From positions 33,024 through 97,023 of the forward strand of contig NZ_JABMJK010000019.1 of NCBI RefSeq assembly GCF_013376005.1: a stretch of DNA of 64,000 nt. The letters are read 5' to 3'. Positions 9,904 through 19,248 of the stretch are shown here, piece after piece. This DNA comes from Duganella sp. SG902. GTDB taxonomy: Bacteria; Pseudomonadota; Gammaproteobacteria; Burkholderiales; Burkholderiaceae_D. The translations under genes were made by a program, and so were the position numbers. Each line of letters begins with the position of its first letter. Position 1 is the stretch's first letter. The notes under the pieces were generated by a model. That model did not search any database. It was not told the origin of the DNA and saw only the letters and a list, made by a program, of their open reading frames with translations.

Positions 9904-9909
9904 TATAAT
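9904..9909 (+). promoter_or_regulatory. Candidate -10 box upstream of the amino-acid permease
   Basis: A perfect TATAAT lies 45 bases before the permease GTG. No good -35 hexamer is seen 16-18 bases upstream, so this is only a suggestion; an activator-dependent or extended promoter is possible. Confidence 0.3.
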
Positions 9910-9953
9910 CGCTGTGTTTTTTGCCTGAATATAGACTCCCACAAGGATTGCCT

Positions 9954-11414
9954 GTGAACCAAACGCTGGTCCAGAAACTGACCCGTACCAAGCCGGTCGA
10001 CAATAAAAACACCGAACAAGCTGCAAGCAGCAGTAACAGTCTGCACCGCTCCATAGGCCTGTTTCCCCTGACGATGATCGGCGTCGGCGCCACCATCGGC
10101 ACCGGCATCTTCTTCACCATGGTCGAAGCCGTACCCAAGGCCGGCCCGTCGGTGATCCTGTCCTTCCTGATCGCGGCGATCACCGCCGGCCTGACGGCGC
10201 TGTGTTACGCCGAACTGTCGTTCCGCATTCCCGCCTCCGGCTCCTCGTACTCGTTCGCCTACGCCACCGTGGGCGAGTTCCTGGCCTTCATCATGGCCGC
10301 CTGCCTGCTGCTGGAGTACGGCCTGGCCGCCAGCGCCACCGCCATCGGCTGGTCGGACTACCTGAACAACTTCCTCAACAACGCGTTCGGCTGGCACATC
10401 CCCGAACTGCTGCGCACGCCGATGATCGTCTCCACCGCGCACGGCATCGAGATCCACGGCGGCCATATCAACCTGCCGCCGATCATCCTGGTCTGCCTGT
10501 GCTGCCTGCTGCTGGTGCGCGGCGCCAAGGAGTCGGCCACCACCAACGCCATCATGGTGCTGGTCAAGCTGGCCATCCTGATCTTCTTCGTGGTGATCGC
10601 CTTCAGCGGTTTCGACATCAACAACTTCCACCCGTTCTTCAGCCCGGACGGCGGCGTGCACTACACCGGCGTGGCCGGCGTGACGGCGGCGGCGGCCACC
10701 GTGTTCTTCTCCTTCATCGGCCTGGATACCGTGGCCACGGCCGGCGAGGAGGTGCGCAACCCGACCCGCAACGTGCCGATCGGCATTCTGGCCGCGCTCG
10801 GCATCGTCACCCTGTTCTACATGCTGGTGGCGGTGGCCGCGATGGGCGCGCAGCCGGCGGCCAAGTTCGCCGGCCAGGAAGCCGGCCTGGCCGTCATCCT
10901 GCAGAACGTCACCGGCCAGACCTGGCCGGCGCTGGTGCTGGCGGCGGGCGCCGTGATCTCGGTGTTCAGCGTGACGCTGGTGACCATCTACGGCCAGACG
11001 CGCATCCTGTACGCCATCGCCAAGGACGGCCTGATCTCGAAATCGTTCCAGAAGGTCAGCCCGCGCACCGGTTCGCCGGTGCAGAACACGCTGATCGTGT
11101 GCATCGTGGTGGGCCTGGTGGCCGGCTTCGTGGACGCCACCTTCCTGTGGGACATGGTCAGCATGGGCACGCTGACGGCCTTCATCGTGGTGTCGCTGGC
11201 GGTGCCGGTGATGCGCCACAAGGAAGGCGCGTCGGCGGTGAAGGGCTTCCGCGTGCCCGGCGGTCCTTACCTCGTGCCGGGCTTGAGCATCGGGGCCTGC
11301 TTATATCTGATGTTCGGCTTGTCGATGACGACTTATACCGTGTTCGTGATCTGGATGAGCGCGGCGATTCTGACCTACTTCCTGTACGGGATGAGAAATT
11401 CCCGGCTCAACTAA
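9954..11414 (+). CDS. APC-family amino-acid permease
   Basis: A 486-residue integral membrane protein of the amino acid-polyamine-organocation superfamily, expected to import amino acids by proton symport. The first helix carries the family signature MIGVGATIGTGIFF, and about twelve hydrophobic segments follow, including FSFIGLDTVATAGEEVRNP, the conserved TM6 and following loop. The frame is open from an ATG at 9921, but the GTG at 9954 has AAGGA six bases upstream and is the better start. The substrate cannot be told from sequence. A strong intrinsic terminator follows at once, so it is probably monocistronic. Confidence 0.9.
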   Translation: MNQTLVQKLTRTKPVDNKNTEQAASSSNSLHRSIGLFPLTMIGVGATIGTGIFFTMVEAVPKAGPSVILSFLIAAITAGLTALCYAELSFRIPASGSSYSFAYATVGEFLAFIMAACLLLEYGLAASATAIGWSDYLNNFLNNAFGWHIPELLRTPMIVSTAHGIEIHGGHINLPPIILVCLCCLLLVRGAKESATTNAIMVLVKLAILIFFVVIAFSGFDINNFHPFFSPDGGVHYTGVAGVTAAAATVFFSFIGLDTVATAGEEVRNPTRNVPIGILAALGIVTLFYMLVAVAAMGAQPAAKFAGQEAGLAVILQNVTGQTWPALVLAAGAVISVFSVTLVTIYGQTRILYAIAKDGLISKSFQKVSPRTGSPVQNTLIVCIVVGLVAGFVDATFLWDMVSMGTLTAFIVVSLAVPVMRHKEGASAVKGFRVPGGPYLVPGLSIGACLYLMFGLSMTTYTVFVIWMSAAILTYFLYGMRNSRLN

Positions 11415-11450
11415 AAAAGCCCCGGCCGCTTGCGCGCGCCGGGGCTTTTT
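11414..11450 (+). terminator. Intrinsic terminator of the permease gene
   Basis: A perfect 13-bp stem (AAAAAGCCCCGGC pairing with GCCGGGGCTTTTT) closes an 11-base loop and ends in a T run. It begins at the permease stop codon. The flanking A run means it could also work on the minus strand for the small genes that converge on it. Confidence 0.9.
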
Positions 11451-11476
11451 GCCATTTTGCTCAGTAGCTGTATAGC

Positions 11477-11575
11477 TTATTCAGCCTTGTTTTCTGGCTT
11501 GTTGCCCAGGTAGAGGCGCAGCACCAGGCCGGACAGGGCGATTGCGGCAGGCAGGTTTTCGATGATGGTCAGCAT
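11477..11575 (-). CDS. Very small protein of 32 residues, unknown function
   Basis: The minus strand from the ATG at 11575 encodes 32 residues, MLTIIENLPAAIALSGLVLR followed by a polar Lys/Glu-rich tail, then TAA. AAGGAG 7 bases upstream of the ATG strongly suggests it is translated. The first two thirds are hydrophobic or amphipathic, so it may be membrane-associated. It lies 25 bases downstream of the next small gene on the same strand and probably shares its transcript. No family recognised. Confidence 0.55.
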   Translation of the reverse strand: MLTIIENLPAAIALSGLVLRLYLGNKPENKAE

Positions 11576-11600
11576 GGTGTTCTCCTTGAAGTAGATTCGA

Positions 11601-11822
11601 TTAACCGCGGGAAGCGAAATAGCGCAGCTCAGCAGCCAGGTTAGGCGAATGCAGCTCGCTATCGGCGGCCAGGCGGTTCAGCCACCAGATGGTTTCTTCC
11701 TTGTTGCGCTGCGATACAACTGGCTGGACAGCGAACAGGGCGGCGATCAGTTGACGCGCGGCGTTGGCGATGTTGGCGAAGTAGCCGTTGTCAGCAAAGG
11801 TGTTGTAGGTCGTTGCGCTCAT
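11601..11822 (-). CDS. Small uncharacterised protein (73 residues)
   Basis: A short protein starting MSATTYNTFADNGYFANIA, with a hydrophobic middle (AARQLIAALFAVQPVV) and a charged C-terminus containing IWWLNRLAADSELHSP. The middle could be one membrane helix or an amphipathic helix. A second ATG 12 bases upstream (11834) is in frame, but GGAG sits six bases before the ATG at 11822, so the shorter form is preferred. It is the first gene of a two-gene minus-strand unit of tiny proteins ending at the permease terminator. Function unknown. Confidence 0.6.
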   Translation of the reverse strand: MSATTYNTFADNGYFANIANAARQLIAALFAVQPVVSQRNKEETIWWLNRLAADSELHSPNLAAELRYFASRG

Positions 11823-12037
11823 TTGAAGCTCCATGAATATCCGTTTGATGCGTTGCAGTATGCGCCCCTTTCAGTAATAAATAAACTTTTGATTTGTGAT
11901 ACGAGCCATAAATTAAATGTATAACTCCGTGTTTTCCCTATGAAACACCATTGCCCTTTGGCAGCAAATTTCTTTTCTCGGTGAAACTACGTTCAGGTAT
12001 GATTGTGTCCGTTTGGCAATAATCTGATGGGGTTGGG

Positions 12038-13444
12038 ATGTCGCTGCGCACAAAATTCATGCTGGCTTTGCTGCTGACCGGACTGGCCGCGGTGGCGATG
12101 GTGGGCACCCTGGCCTATATCGGCATGACCAAGAAGGTGGATTCCATCCGGCGCGAGCGGGCGGCGGAGCAGTTCCATACGGCGGTCACCGCCTACCTGC
12201 GGAAGTACGGCAGCTGGCAGGACAGCCCCGGCAAGCAGGGCTTCGATGAATTCATGCAGTCCGGCGAGCAGCCGCCGATGCTGTCGGACGGCGCGCAAAG
12301 CGAAGACCGCCGTCCGCCACGCGACGAGGGACGCGGCCCGCAGGACGATCCTCGGGGCGGCATGGATGACGGCCGCGGACCGCCGCCGCGCGGCGAGGGC
12401 GAACCAGAGCGCCGGCCACGCGGCGAGGGCAATGACGAGGGCCGCCGCCCGCCACGCCGGGGCGGCGAACCGCCATTCCGTTTCATCCTGGCCGATCAGG
12501 ACTTTCGTGTGGTGCTGGGCGCCGGCGTGTACCGCCATGGCGAGGCGCTGCCCGAGGCCGCGCGCAAGGATGCGCGTCCGGTCATGGTCAATGGCCGGGT
12601 GGCCGCCTACGTGTCGCCGGAGGGCGTCATCACGCCGAGCAAGCAGGAACTCCAGTATCTGGCCGCGATGCGCGAGGCGCTGTGGTATGGCGTCAGCGGC
12701 GCGGCGGTGCTGGCGTTGGTGCTCGGCTTCCTGTTAAGCCGCAGTCTTGGCCGCACGCTCGGCCACCTGACCAGCGCGGTGCGCGCCATGCATGGCGGCT
12801 CGCTGCTGCAGCGCGTGCCGGTGGAGGGCAAGGACGAAGTGGCCGAACTGGCCGTCGCCTTCAACGACATGAGCGAGAAGCTGGCGCGCTCGCACCAGGA
12901 GCTGCAGGAGTCGCACCAGACCATCCTGGCGCAGGCCGAGCAAATGCGCGAGCTCAGTGTGCGCGACGCGCTGACCAAGCTGCACAACCGCCGCCACTTC
13001 GACGAGCAGGCCACCACCTTGTTCAGCCACGCGGTGCGGCACAAGCGCCCGCTGGCGATGGTGATCGGCGATATCGACTACTTCAAGAAGATCAACGACC
13101 AGTTCTCGCACGCCACCGGCGACGCGGTGCTGCGCCAGGTCGGCGAGATCCTGCGCAGCCATATGCGCCTGAGCGATCTGGTGGCGCGCTACGGCGGCGA
13201 GGAATTCGTGATCGCCTTCCCGGAGACCGAACTGCCGCAGGCGGCCGCGCTGTGCGACAAGCTGCGCGGGATTATCGAGTCCTTCCCGTGGCATCAGGTG
13301 CATCCGGACCTGAAGGTCACGATGAGCATGGGCGTGTATGCCGACCTCGCGGCCGGCACGGCGGAAGCCATGTTGCAAAAGGCCGACGCGCTGCTGTATC
13401 GCGCCAAGGAGACGGGCCGCAACCGGGTCTGCTTCGCGGCGTGA
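12038..13444 (+). CDS. Membrane-bound diguanylate cyclase (HAMP-GGDEF)
   Basis: Predicted to make cyclic di-GMP from two GTP. Order of parts in the 468 residues: a first transmembrane helix (about 8-28); a periplasmic segment with an extremely Arg/Pro/Gly/Glu-rich stretch (about 88-147); a second helix (about 215-235); a HAMP domain; a short coiled coil; and a GGDEF domain with active site GGEEF at 386-390. RLSD at 377-380, five residues before it, is the product-binding inhibitory site, so activity should be feedback-inhibited. The low-complexity charged part of the sensor is unusual. The stop directly abuts the convergent DMT gene. Confidence 0.92.
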   Translation: MSLRTKFMLALLLTGLAAVAMVGTLAYIGMTKKVDSIRRERAAEQFHTAVTAYLRKYGSWQDSPGKQGFDEFMQSGEQPPMLSDGAQSEDRRPPRDEGRGPQDDPRGGMDDGRGPPPRGEGEPERRPRGEGNDEGRRPPRRGGEPPFRFILADQDFRVVLGAGVYRHGEALPEAARKDARPVMVNGRVAAYVSPEGVITPSKQELQYLAAMREALWYGVSGAAVLALVLGFLLSRSLGRTLGHLTSAVRAMHGGSLLQRVPVEGKDEVAELAVAFNDMSEKLARSHQELQESHQTILAQAEQMRELSVRDALTKLHNRRHFDEQATTLFSHAVRHKRPLAMVIGDIDYFKKINDQFSHATGDAVLRQVGEILRSHMRLSDLVARYGGEEFVIAFPETELPQAAALCDKLRGIIESFPWHQVHPDLKVTMSMGVYADLAAGTAEAMLQKADALLYRAKETGRNRVCFAA

Positions 13445-14359
13445 TCAAGCCCGGCGGTCCAGCCAGCGGCCGCCAAACATGGTGCACACCAGCGCCGCCA
13501 CAACCAGCGTGATACCGGCCCACTGCCAGCCGGTGATGGTGTCGCCCAGCGCCACCATGCCAGACGCGATGCCGATCACCGGCACGCCAAGGCTGAAAGG
13601 GGCGACCCGATTGACCGGGTGGCGCTTCAATAGCCGGGTCCACAGCGCGTAGCCGATGATGGTGGACATCCAGCCGATATACGCCACGGACACCCAGGCC
13701 GCCAGCGGCGCGCCGACCCATTGCCAGCGCGTGGCCGGATCATCGAAGGCCAGCGACAGCAGCACGAAGGGCACGATGGGCACGGCGCCGCACCAGACGA
13801 TAAAACTGATCACGTCGAATTCCGGCGTGGCCCGCTGCGCGCGCCGCACCACGATGTTCGACACCGCCCACATGGCCGCGCCGGCGAGGCATAGCGCGAA
13901 ACCGGCGGGCGTGATGTCGCTGGCGTGGATCGCCCGCAGGGCGCTCATGGCGAAGCACAGCAGACCCACCGCAGCCAGCGCCAGGCCGGCCAGCAGGGCG
14001 CGGCTGGTGCGCTCCTTCAGTAGCAGGAAGCCGAAGATGGCGGTGAAGAAGACCTGCGTCTGCAGGATGACCGACGCCAGCGAAGCCGACATCCCCACCT
14101 TCAGCGACAGGAACAGCAGGCCGAATTGACCCACGCCCTGACTCAGGCCGTAAGCGAGTATCCACCTGGCCGGCAGCTTGGGTGGCCTCACGAACAGGAT
14201 CAGCGGCAGGATGGCGAACACGTAGCGCGCCGCGCCCAGCTGGAACGGCGTCAGGTCGCGCAGGCCGACTTTCATGGCGACGAAGTTGGTGCCCCAGATG
14301 ATAACCACCAGCAGGGCGGAAAGCAGGTCGCGGGTGGTGAAGGATGAGTTGGCGGTCAT
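13445..14359 (-). CDS. DMT superfamily (EamA) transporter
   Basis: A 304-residue protein with about ten hydrophobic helices arranged as two EamA repeats, as in metabolite and amino-acid exporters of the drug/metabolite transporter superfamily. The N-terminal repeat shows VVIIWGTNFVAMKVGL and the second repeat begins near PAGFALCLAGAAMWAVSN. The substrate cannot be inferred. GGGAGG directly abuts the ATG with no spacer, so initiation may be weak or coupled to the FUSC gene, whose stop lies 9 bases upstream. Confidence 0.85.
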   Translation of the reverse strand: MTANSSFTTRDLLSALLVVIIWGTNFVAMKVGLRDLTPFQLGAARYVFAILPLILFVRPPKLPARWILAYGLSQGVGQFGLLFLSLKVGMSASLASVILQTQVFFTAIFGFLLLKERTSRALLAGLALAAVGLLCFAMSALRAIHASDITPAGFALCLAGAAMWAVSNIVVRRAQRATPEFDVISFIVWCGAVPIVPFVLLSLAFDDPATRWQWVGAPLAAWVSVAYIGWMSTIIGYALWTRLLKRHPVNRVAPFSLGVPVIGIASGMVALGDTITGWQWAGITLVVAALVCTMFGGRWLDRRA

Positions 14360-14368
14360 CCTCCCATG

Positions 14369-16564
14369 TTACGTCACATCGCGCAGGATTGCTTCGCTGT
14401 GGACGATGATTTTCACGGCGTCCGCCTGCAATAGACGGATGCGGCGCTGGACCAGCGGCCAGCCGGACCACGGTACCAGCGCGGCAGCGGCGGCGGCGGC
14501 TTCCTGCGCCGACAGCGTGGAGGCCGACATCAGCGCGTGCTCGCCCGCCTGCACAGCTGCCTCGCGCGCGCCTGCCTGGTGCGGGGCCAGCGCCAGCGTG
14601 AGCACCTCCACCACCTGCTGGTGGCTTTCCGACAGCATGGCGTTCAGCGGCCCGGTCGGCAGTTCCTTCACGTGGCGGCGCAGGATGGCGCGCAGGGCCG
14701 CCACGTGCGCCATCAGCAGGTAGTTCTGCACGATGAACTGATTGATGTCCTCCACCGCGCGTTGCTTGCTGGACGGCTCGTCGAGCATGCGCACCAGCGC
14801 GGAGCTCAGTCCCGCCAGCGCGTCCATCAGGCGTTTGCGCTCGATGCGGTAGGCGAAATCGTCCTTGCCCTTCCCTTGCAGCAGATCGAAGCTGGCCCGC
14901 ATGTAGCGCAGGTTCACCTCCAGCACGCCGCGCACCAGGCGTGGCAGGCTTTGATACTCCCAGTTGGCCAGCACAAAGCTGAACGCCGTCGCCACCACCG
15001 CGCCAACGATGGTATCGACCAGCCTTTCCATGATGAGGTTCTGGTTGCCCGGCGCGATCAGGTACATCTGCAGCAGGATCATCACGCTGACCGCCACCGC
15101 CGCGTAGCGGTAGCGCAGGTAGACAAAGGTCGGCATGGCCACAGTGGACAGCACCAGCGCGCCGAGGATGAAGGCCGGGTAGTTGAGGAACTTGAGGATC
15201 AGCGCCGTGATGACGCAGCCGATCACGGTGCCGACGATGCGGTCGCGCCGGCGCTGCTTGGTCATGCTGAAGGATGGCTTCAGGATGATCACGATGGTCA
15301 GCACGATCCAGTAGCTGTGCGCCGCATACGGCAGCCAGGCGCCGACCAGCAGGCCGACCGAAATCGCCATCGCCACGCGCAGCGAGAAGCGGAAGATCGG
15401 CGAATTCCAGCGCAGGTGCGAGAGGATCATGCGGAATTCGTACTTCTGCTGCGACAGGAACGGCCCCATGTCGGCGTCGGCCCAGAATGGCGTGGTGTCG
15501 TAGACCTTCTGGCTGGCCTGATGCAGCTCGCCGATCATCTTGATGATGGCGCGGATCTTGTTGCGCTGGGCGCGCAGCACGGCCAGCGCCTCCTGCTGCG
15601 GCTTGCCTTCGTTGATGCGTTGCTGGATGGCGGCCAGTTCGGCCTCGATCGCGTCCAGTTCCGGCCCGTATGAAATCTCGGGATAGGACGCCTTCTTGCG
15701 CGTGACGTCATACGCCACCGATTCGATATCGCGCGCCGCCTTGTAGGCCAGGTCGTGCAGCGTTTTCAGCACCGGCGAATCCGCCAGGTGCACGCGCAGC
15801 TGCGCGTAGTCGGTGTGGGTGGAGAGGATCAGCTCATACAGGTCCAGCATGCAAACGTGGACCTGCACCACGATGGCGTCCTTGGCGTTGTTGTGCGAGC
15901 GCAGGATCAGGTCGCGCGAGGCTTGCTGGCGGTCGGCCAGCAGGCTTTGATGGCGGATCAGCTTATTGAATTGTTCGGTGAGGTTGTAGCGCGTGTCGTA
16001 GAAGTCGGCCTTGATGTCGATGTAGGCCGCCAGCTCGAACAACGCCTCCGCCAGCACCTGCTGCTTGATGCGGTGGCGCAGTGTCCAAGAAATGCCCATC
16101 GCGTAGGCGAGGTAGGCCACCGCGCCCAGTGTGAACAAACCGGTGTGGATGAAGGATTCGCGCGCCGTCATCGAGTGCTCCATCGACATGGTCATGATGA
16201 ACAGCGTGGCCAGTTGCAGCGGCATCGACTTGCGGCCGTAGACCACCATCATGCAGGCGCCAAAGCTGATCACCACCAGCATGGTCATGAGCAGCCAATG
16301 ATAGGGCGCGCACAAACTGATGAGCAGCGTGACTGCGCCGCACAGCAGCACCGAGGCGCTCATCTCGTTGAATTTGTGGCGCAGGGGGCTGGGCATGTCC
16401 ATCAGCGCGGTGCAGAGCGCGCCGATGCACACCGTCATGGCGACGGCCATGTCGGCGAATTGAAGGGTGAACAACGTGACGCCTACCAGTCCGGCGGCGA
16501 AACGCAAGCCAAGATAAAAGTAATGGCTATAGAAGAAGGTGCGCAGGTTGAGTGCGTAATGCAT
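14369..16564 (-). CDS. FUSC-family (YccS-type) inner-membrane protein
   Basis: A large membrane protein (731 residues from this start) of the fusaric-acid-resistance/YccS group: an N-terminal block of about six helices, a long cytoplasmic middle (about 150-380) with helical coiled-coil character, and a second block of about six helices including YWIVLTIVIILKPSFSMTKQ followed by RRRDRIVGTVIG. Members are proposed efflux proteins for aromatic acids or other compounds, but the function is not settled. The frame is open to 16678; MHYALNLRTFFYSHYF resembles family N-termini and has AAGG upstream, so 16564 was chosen, with 16597 an alternative. Likely cotranscribed with the DMT gene downstream. Confidence 0.8.
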   Translation of the reverse strand: MHYALNLRTFFYSHYFYLGLRFAAGLVGVTLFTLQFADMAVAMTVCIGALCTALMDMPSPLRHKFNEMSASVLLCGAVTLLISLCAPYHWLLMTMLVVISFGACMMVVYGRKSMPLQLATLFIMTMSMEHSMTARESFIHTGLFTLGAVAYLAYAMGISWTLRHRIKQQVLAEALFELAAYIDIKADFYDTRYNLTEQFNKLIRHQSLLADRQQASRDLILRSHNNAKDAIVVQVHVCMLDLYELILSTHTDYAQLRVHLADSPVLKTLHDLAYKAARDIESVAYDVTRKKASYPEISYGPELDAIEAELAAIQQRINEGKPQQEALAVLRAQRNKIRAIIKMIGELHQASQKVYDTTPFWADADMGPFLSQQKYEFRMILSHLRWNSPIFRFSLRVAMAISVGLLVGAWLPYAAHSYWIVLTIVIILKPSFSMTKQRRRDRIVGTVIGCVITALILKFLNYPAFILGALVLSTVAMPTFVYLRYRYAAVAVSVMILLQMYLIAPGNQNLIMERLVDTIVGAVVATAFSFVLANWEYQSLPRLVRGVLEVNLRYMRASFDLLQGKGKDDFAYRIERKRLMDALAGLSSALVRMLDEPSSKQRAVEDINQFIVQNYLLMAHVAALRAILRRHVKELPTGPLNAMLSESHQQVVEVLTLALAPHQAGAREAAVQAGEHALMSASTLSAQEAAAAAAALVPWSGWPLVQRRIRLLQADAVKIIVHSEAILRDVT

Positions 16565-16644
16565 GGCTATGGCCTTGTGGGCAGCTTGCATGCGCATCTC
16601 AGGATCGCCAAGATGCGCATGTGGGTAACGCGAAGAACTGAATT

Positions 16645-18333
16645 TTAGAGGACGGACAGCACCGGGTAGCGGCGCCATTCAGGTTCCGCGTGGCGTTTGC
16701 CGTTGGCGAAGATGAAGCCGAGCACCGCGTCCTGATTGGACAGCAGTGCCGGATTGGCGGCCTTCCATGCCTCGAATTTGGCTTTCAGCTCAGGCTCGGT
16801 TTCCAACATTTCCAGCGCCAGGTCTTCGAACACGTAATCGGAGTAGTTCTCCTTTTTCTCCAGCACGCTGTTGAAGAAGCCCCAGCGGAAGAAGGAATCA
16901 TGCCCTTGCGGCTCCAGCGTTTCGACGGCGTAGCGGGCGTTGGCCTGCTTGAGCGGAACGAAGTAGTCGCCGGGCTGCACGGTGAAGCTGCCGGTGCGCG
17001 CTTCCAGCCGCACCTCGTCGTGGTACATATGGCCTTCGTAGGCGGTCGGGCGCGAGGTCACGGAAACGATGTGGTAGTACTGCGCCTCCACCGTCGATGC
17101 CTCGTCGAAGCGGGCCATGTCGACGCCGTTCCACTGCAGGCGCTCGATGGCTTCGCGCCAGGCTTGCGGCACGATGTAGCCTTTCGGCGCGCGCACGGTG
17201 GCCGCCGGCACAAAGCTGTTGTAGTAGGCGATGTCCTTTTCCCACGGCTTGCTGCGGTCGTACGACAGGCGCTGGTAGTCGCCCAGCAGCGACGGGCTGC
17301 GCTTGGCCTCATAGCCCTTGAAGCGGAAGGTCGACGGATTATTCTCGTCCATCTTCCACGCCACGGTCCATTCGCTGGCGTTGGCGGCCTGCTCGCGGGC
17401 GGCGGCGCGCAGCTGCCTGATTTGTTCGCCGTGCGAGACGGTGAAGGCCATGGTCACGTCCAGCAAGGCGCGCATCGATTCGTAGCGGTCCTTGAAGGGC
17501 TTGAGCATGTGCGTCTCCGGCATGAAGCCGATCACGTGGTGCAGGGCGGCGAAGCCGGTCGAGAAGCGCGGCACTTCGAGGAACTCGGCGATGCCGTCGT
17601 CCGGCGTGTCCTTGACCGGGTTGACGTACGGGCAGGTCGGCCAACCCTTCGCTTCCATCTCCTGGTAGATGTGCGGCAGCATGGTCTCGCGCAGGAAGGG
17701 GCCGAGGCCGTAGCCCAGCTTGTCCGCCTGCGTGTGGATCAGGGTCATGGTGTATGGATAGTCGGCGCCGTTGGAGGTGTGGGTGTCGACCATCACGTCC
17801 GGGTCCCAGCTGGTCAGCAACTGGTTGAAGAGACGAGCGTTGAGCGTGTCGCACTTGACGAAGTCGCGGTTCAGGTCGAGGTGGCGGCTGTTGCCGCGGA
17901 AGCCGAATTGCTCCGGGCCGTCCTGGTTCACGCGCGAGGTGTTGGCGCGGTTCAGGGCGCCGTCGACGTTGTACAGCGGGACGAACAGCAGCACGGTCTT
18001 GCCCAGCGCCGCCAGCTTGGCCGGATCGAAGCACAGGTCGCGCACGATGGCCATGCAGGCATCCACGCCTTCGGGTTCGCCGGGGTGGATGCCGTTGTTG
18101 TTGAATAAGACGGTGCGGCCCTCGGCCTTGATCTGGGCGCGGTCGTGCACGCCGTCGGCGCTGACCACGCCTGCGTGCACCGGGATGCCGCCGTCGGACA
18201 CGCCGATTTGCTCAAATCGCAGCACCTGCGGGAAGCGCTGCGCCAGGGCTTCGTAGAAGGCGATGCATTCGCTCCACGTGGTGGTCTGGTTTTGATTGCC
18301 TTTTTCATAAGGCGTCGGCATGTCTGGGTGCAT
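16645..18333 (-). CDS. M14-family zinc carboxypeptidase
   Basis: A 562-residue metallopeptidase-like protein. GIHPGEPEGVDA supplies the His and Glu zinc ligands of the M14 fold; NSRHLDLNRDFVKCDT and VMVDTHTSNGADYP carry the substrate-binding segment and the third ligand region. No signal peptide is visible, so it probably acts in the cytoplasm. The start could be either of two methionines four codons apart (18333 or 18321); neither has a strong ribosome site. The C-terminal third (after about residue 380) has no motif I recognise. The substrate is unknown. Confidence 0.85.
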   Translation of the reverse strand: MHPDMPTPYEKGNQNQTTTWSECIAFYEALAQRFPQVLRFEQIGVSDGGIPVHAGVVSADGVHDRAQIKAEGRTVLFNNNGIHPGEPEGVDACMAIVRDLCFDPAKLAALGKTVLLFVPLYNVDGALNRANTSRVNQDGPEQFGFRGNSRHLDLNRDFVKCDTLNARLFNQLLTSWDPDVMVDTHTSNGADYPYTMTLIHTQADKLGYGLGPFLRETMLPHIYQEMEAKGWPTCPYVNPVKDTPDDGIAEFLEVPRFSTGFAALHHVIGFMPETHMLKPFKDRYESMRALLDVTMAFTVSHGEQIRQLRAAAREQAANASEWTVAWKMDENNPSTFRFKGYEAKRSPSLLGDYQRLSYDRSKPWEKDIAYYNSFVPAATVRAPKGYIVPQAWREAIERLQWNGVDMARFDEASTVEAQYYHIVSVTSRPTAYEGHMYHDEVRLEARTGSFTVQPGDYFVPLKQANARYAVETLEPQGHDSFFRWGFFNSVLEKKENYSDYVFEDLALEMLETEPELKAKFEAWKAANPALLSNQDAVLGFIFANGKRHAEPEWRRYPVLSVL

Positions 18334-18519
18334 GGTCGTCTGGATCTCAGAGGGTGTGTGTTGGGGGTGGGCGGGCCGGGTAAGCCCGCTGTCGAGGGCG
18401 AGATTGTATCATCGTGCCCGTTTTTTGAGCGCCGACGGCGGGATCGTTGCGTTGCTTCAAAGAAAATTCGAGCGGTCGATGCTTTACTGGCTGGATGTGG
18501 AATCAGCCGGGAGAACAGC

Positions 18520-19248
18520 ATGGGACAGGGCTTGCGGACGGTGGCCGTGGTGGCGGCTTTGGCGTTGGTGTGCAGCTGGGGCGTGGCGCAGATCGGGCCG
18601 CGCTATGTGATCGAGCTGCGCGGCAAGGATGGCGCCACGGTCGGCATGGCGCAGGGCCGCGTGCAACTGGTGGCGCGCGGCGTGGTGCTGATCCGTTTCC
18701 AGGGACTGCGCCTGCTGGCGGTGGACGCCGACAGCGAGGCCTACAGCCAGGAGGCGGCGCGCGACTGGCCGGCGGCCGACCTGCTGCTGCTGGTGCCGGC
18801 CGGCGCCGGCCATTACGACGGTTTGGCGCCGCTGCGCACGCTGCGCGCGGACATGCCGGTGATCGTGGCGCTGGCGGCCGGCGAGGGTGTGCCGGCGGCG
18901 CCGGCCGGCGGGCCGCAGCTGTATCCGATGCAGGTATGGAACACGCTGGATCTGCGCAAGAAGAACACGCGTCTGCGGGTGACGGCGATGGCGGGCGCGC
19001 CGGGCACGCGCGGCGTGGCTGGCTTCATGCTGGAGGTCGGCAACAGTCGTTCCTCGTACCGGCTGTATGTGAGCGGCGCGCGCGACGAGGCGCCGGCGCT
19101 GGCGCAGCGCCTGCCCGGCGCCGATCTCGCGTTGCTGCCGGCGCGTGAGGCGCCGCTGCTGCTGGCGCTCAACCGTGGTGCGCCGGCCGGGGGCGCGCCG
19201 GCCGCGCTGACCACGGCCGGCTATGCCTTCACCGCGATCAGGCGCTGA
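18520..19248 (+). CDS. Degenerate metallo-beta-lactamase-fold protein, metal site lost
   Basis: A 242-residue protein with an N-terminal hydrophobic signal or anchor (residues 8-24). The layout matches MBL-fold hydrolases of the UlaG/RomA kind: a strand motif VVLIRFQGLRLLAVDAD, a segment where the HxHxDH metal motif belongs (here LLLLVPAGAGHYDGLAPL), LRVTAMAGAPGT where a His ligand is expected, and YRLYVSGA where the family has SGDT. Most metal ligands are absent, so hydrolase activity is unlikely. The frame extends upstream to 18145, but GGGAG before the ATG at 18520 sets the start. The fold assignment is inference from motif order. Confidence 0.6.
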   Translation: MGQGLRTVAVVAALALVCSWGVAQIGPRYVIELRGKDGATVGMAQGRVQLVARGVVLIRFQGLRLLAVDADSEAYSQEAARDWPAADLLLLVPAGAGHYDGLAPLRTLRADMPVIVALAAGEGVPAAPAGGPQLYPMQVWNTLDLRKKNTRLRVTAMAGAPGTRGVAGFMLEVGNSRSSYRLYVSGARDEAPALAQRLPGADLALLPAREAPLLLALNRGAPAGGAPAALTTAGYAFTAIRR

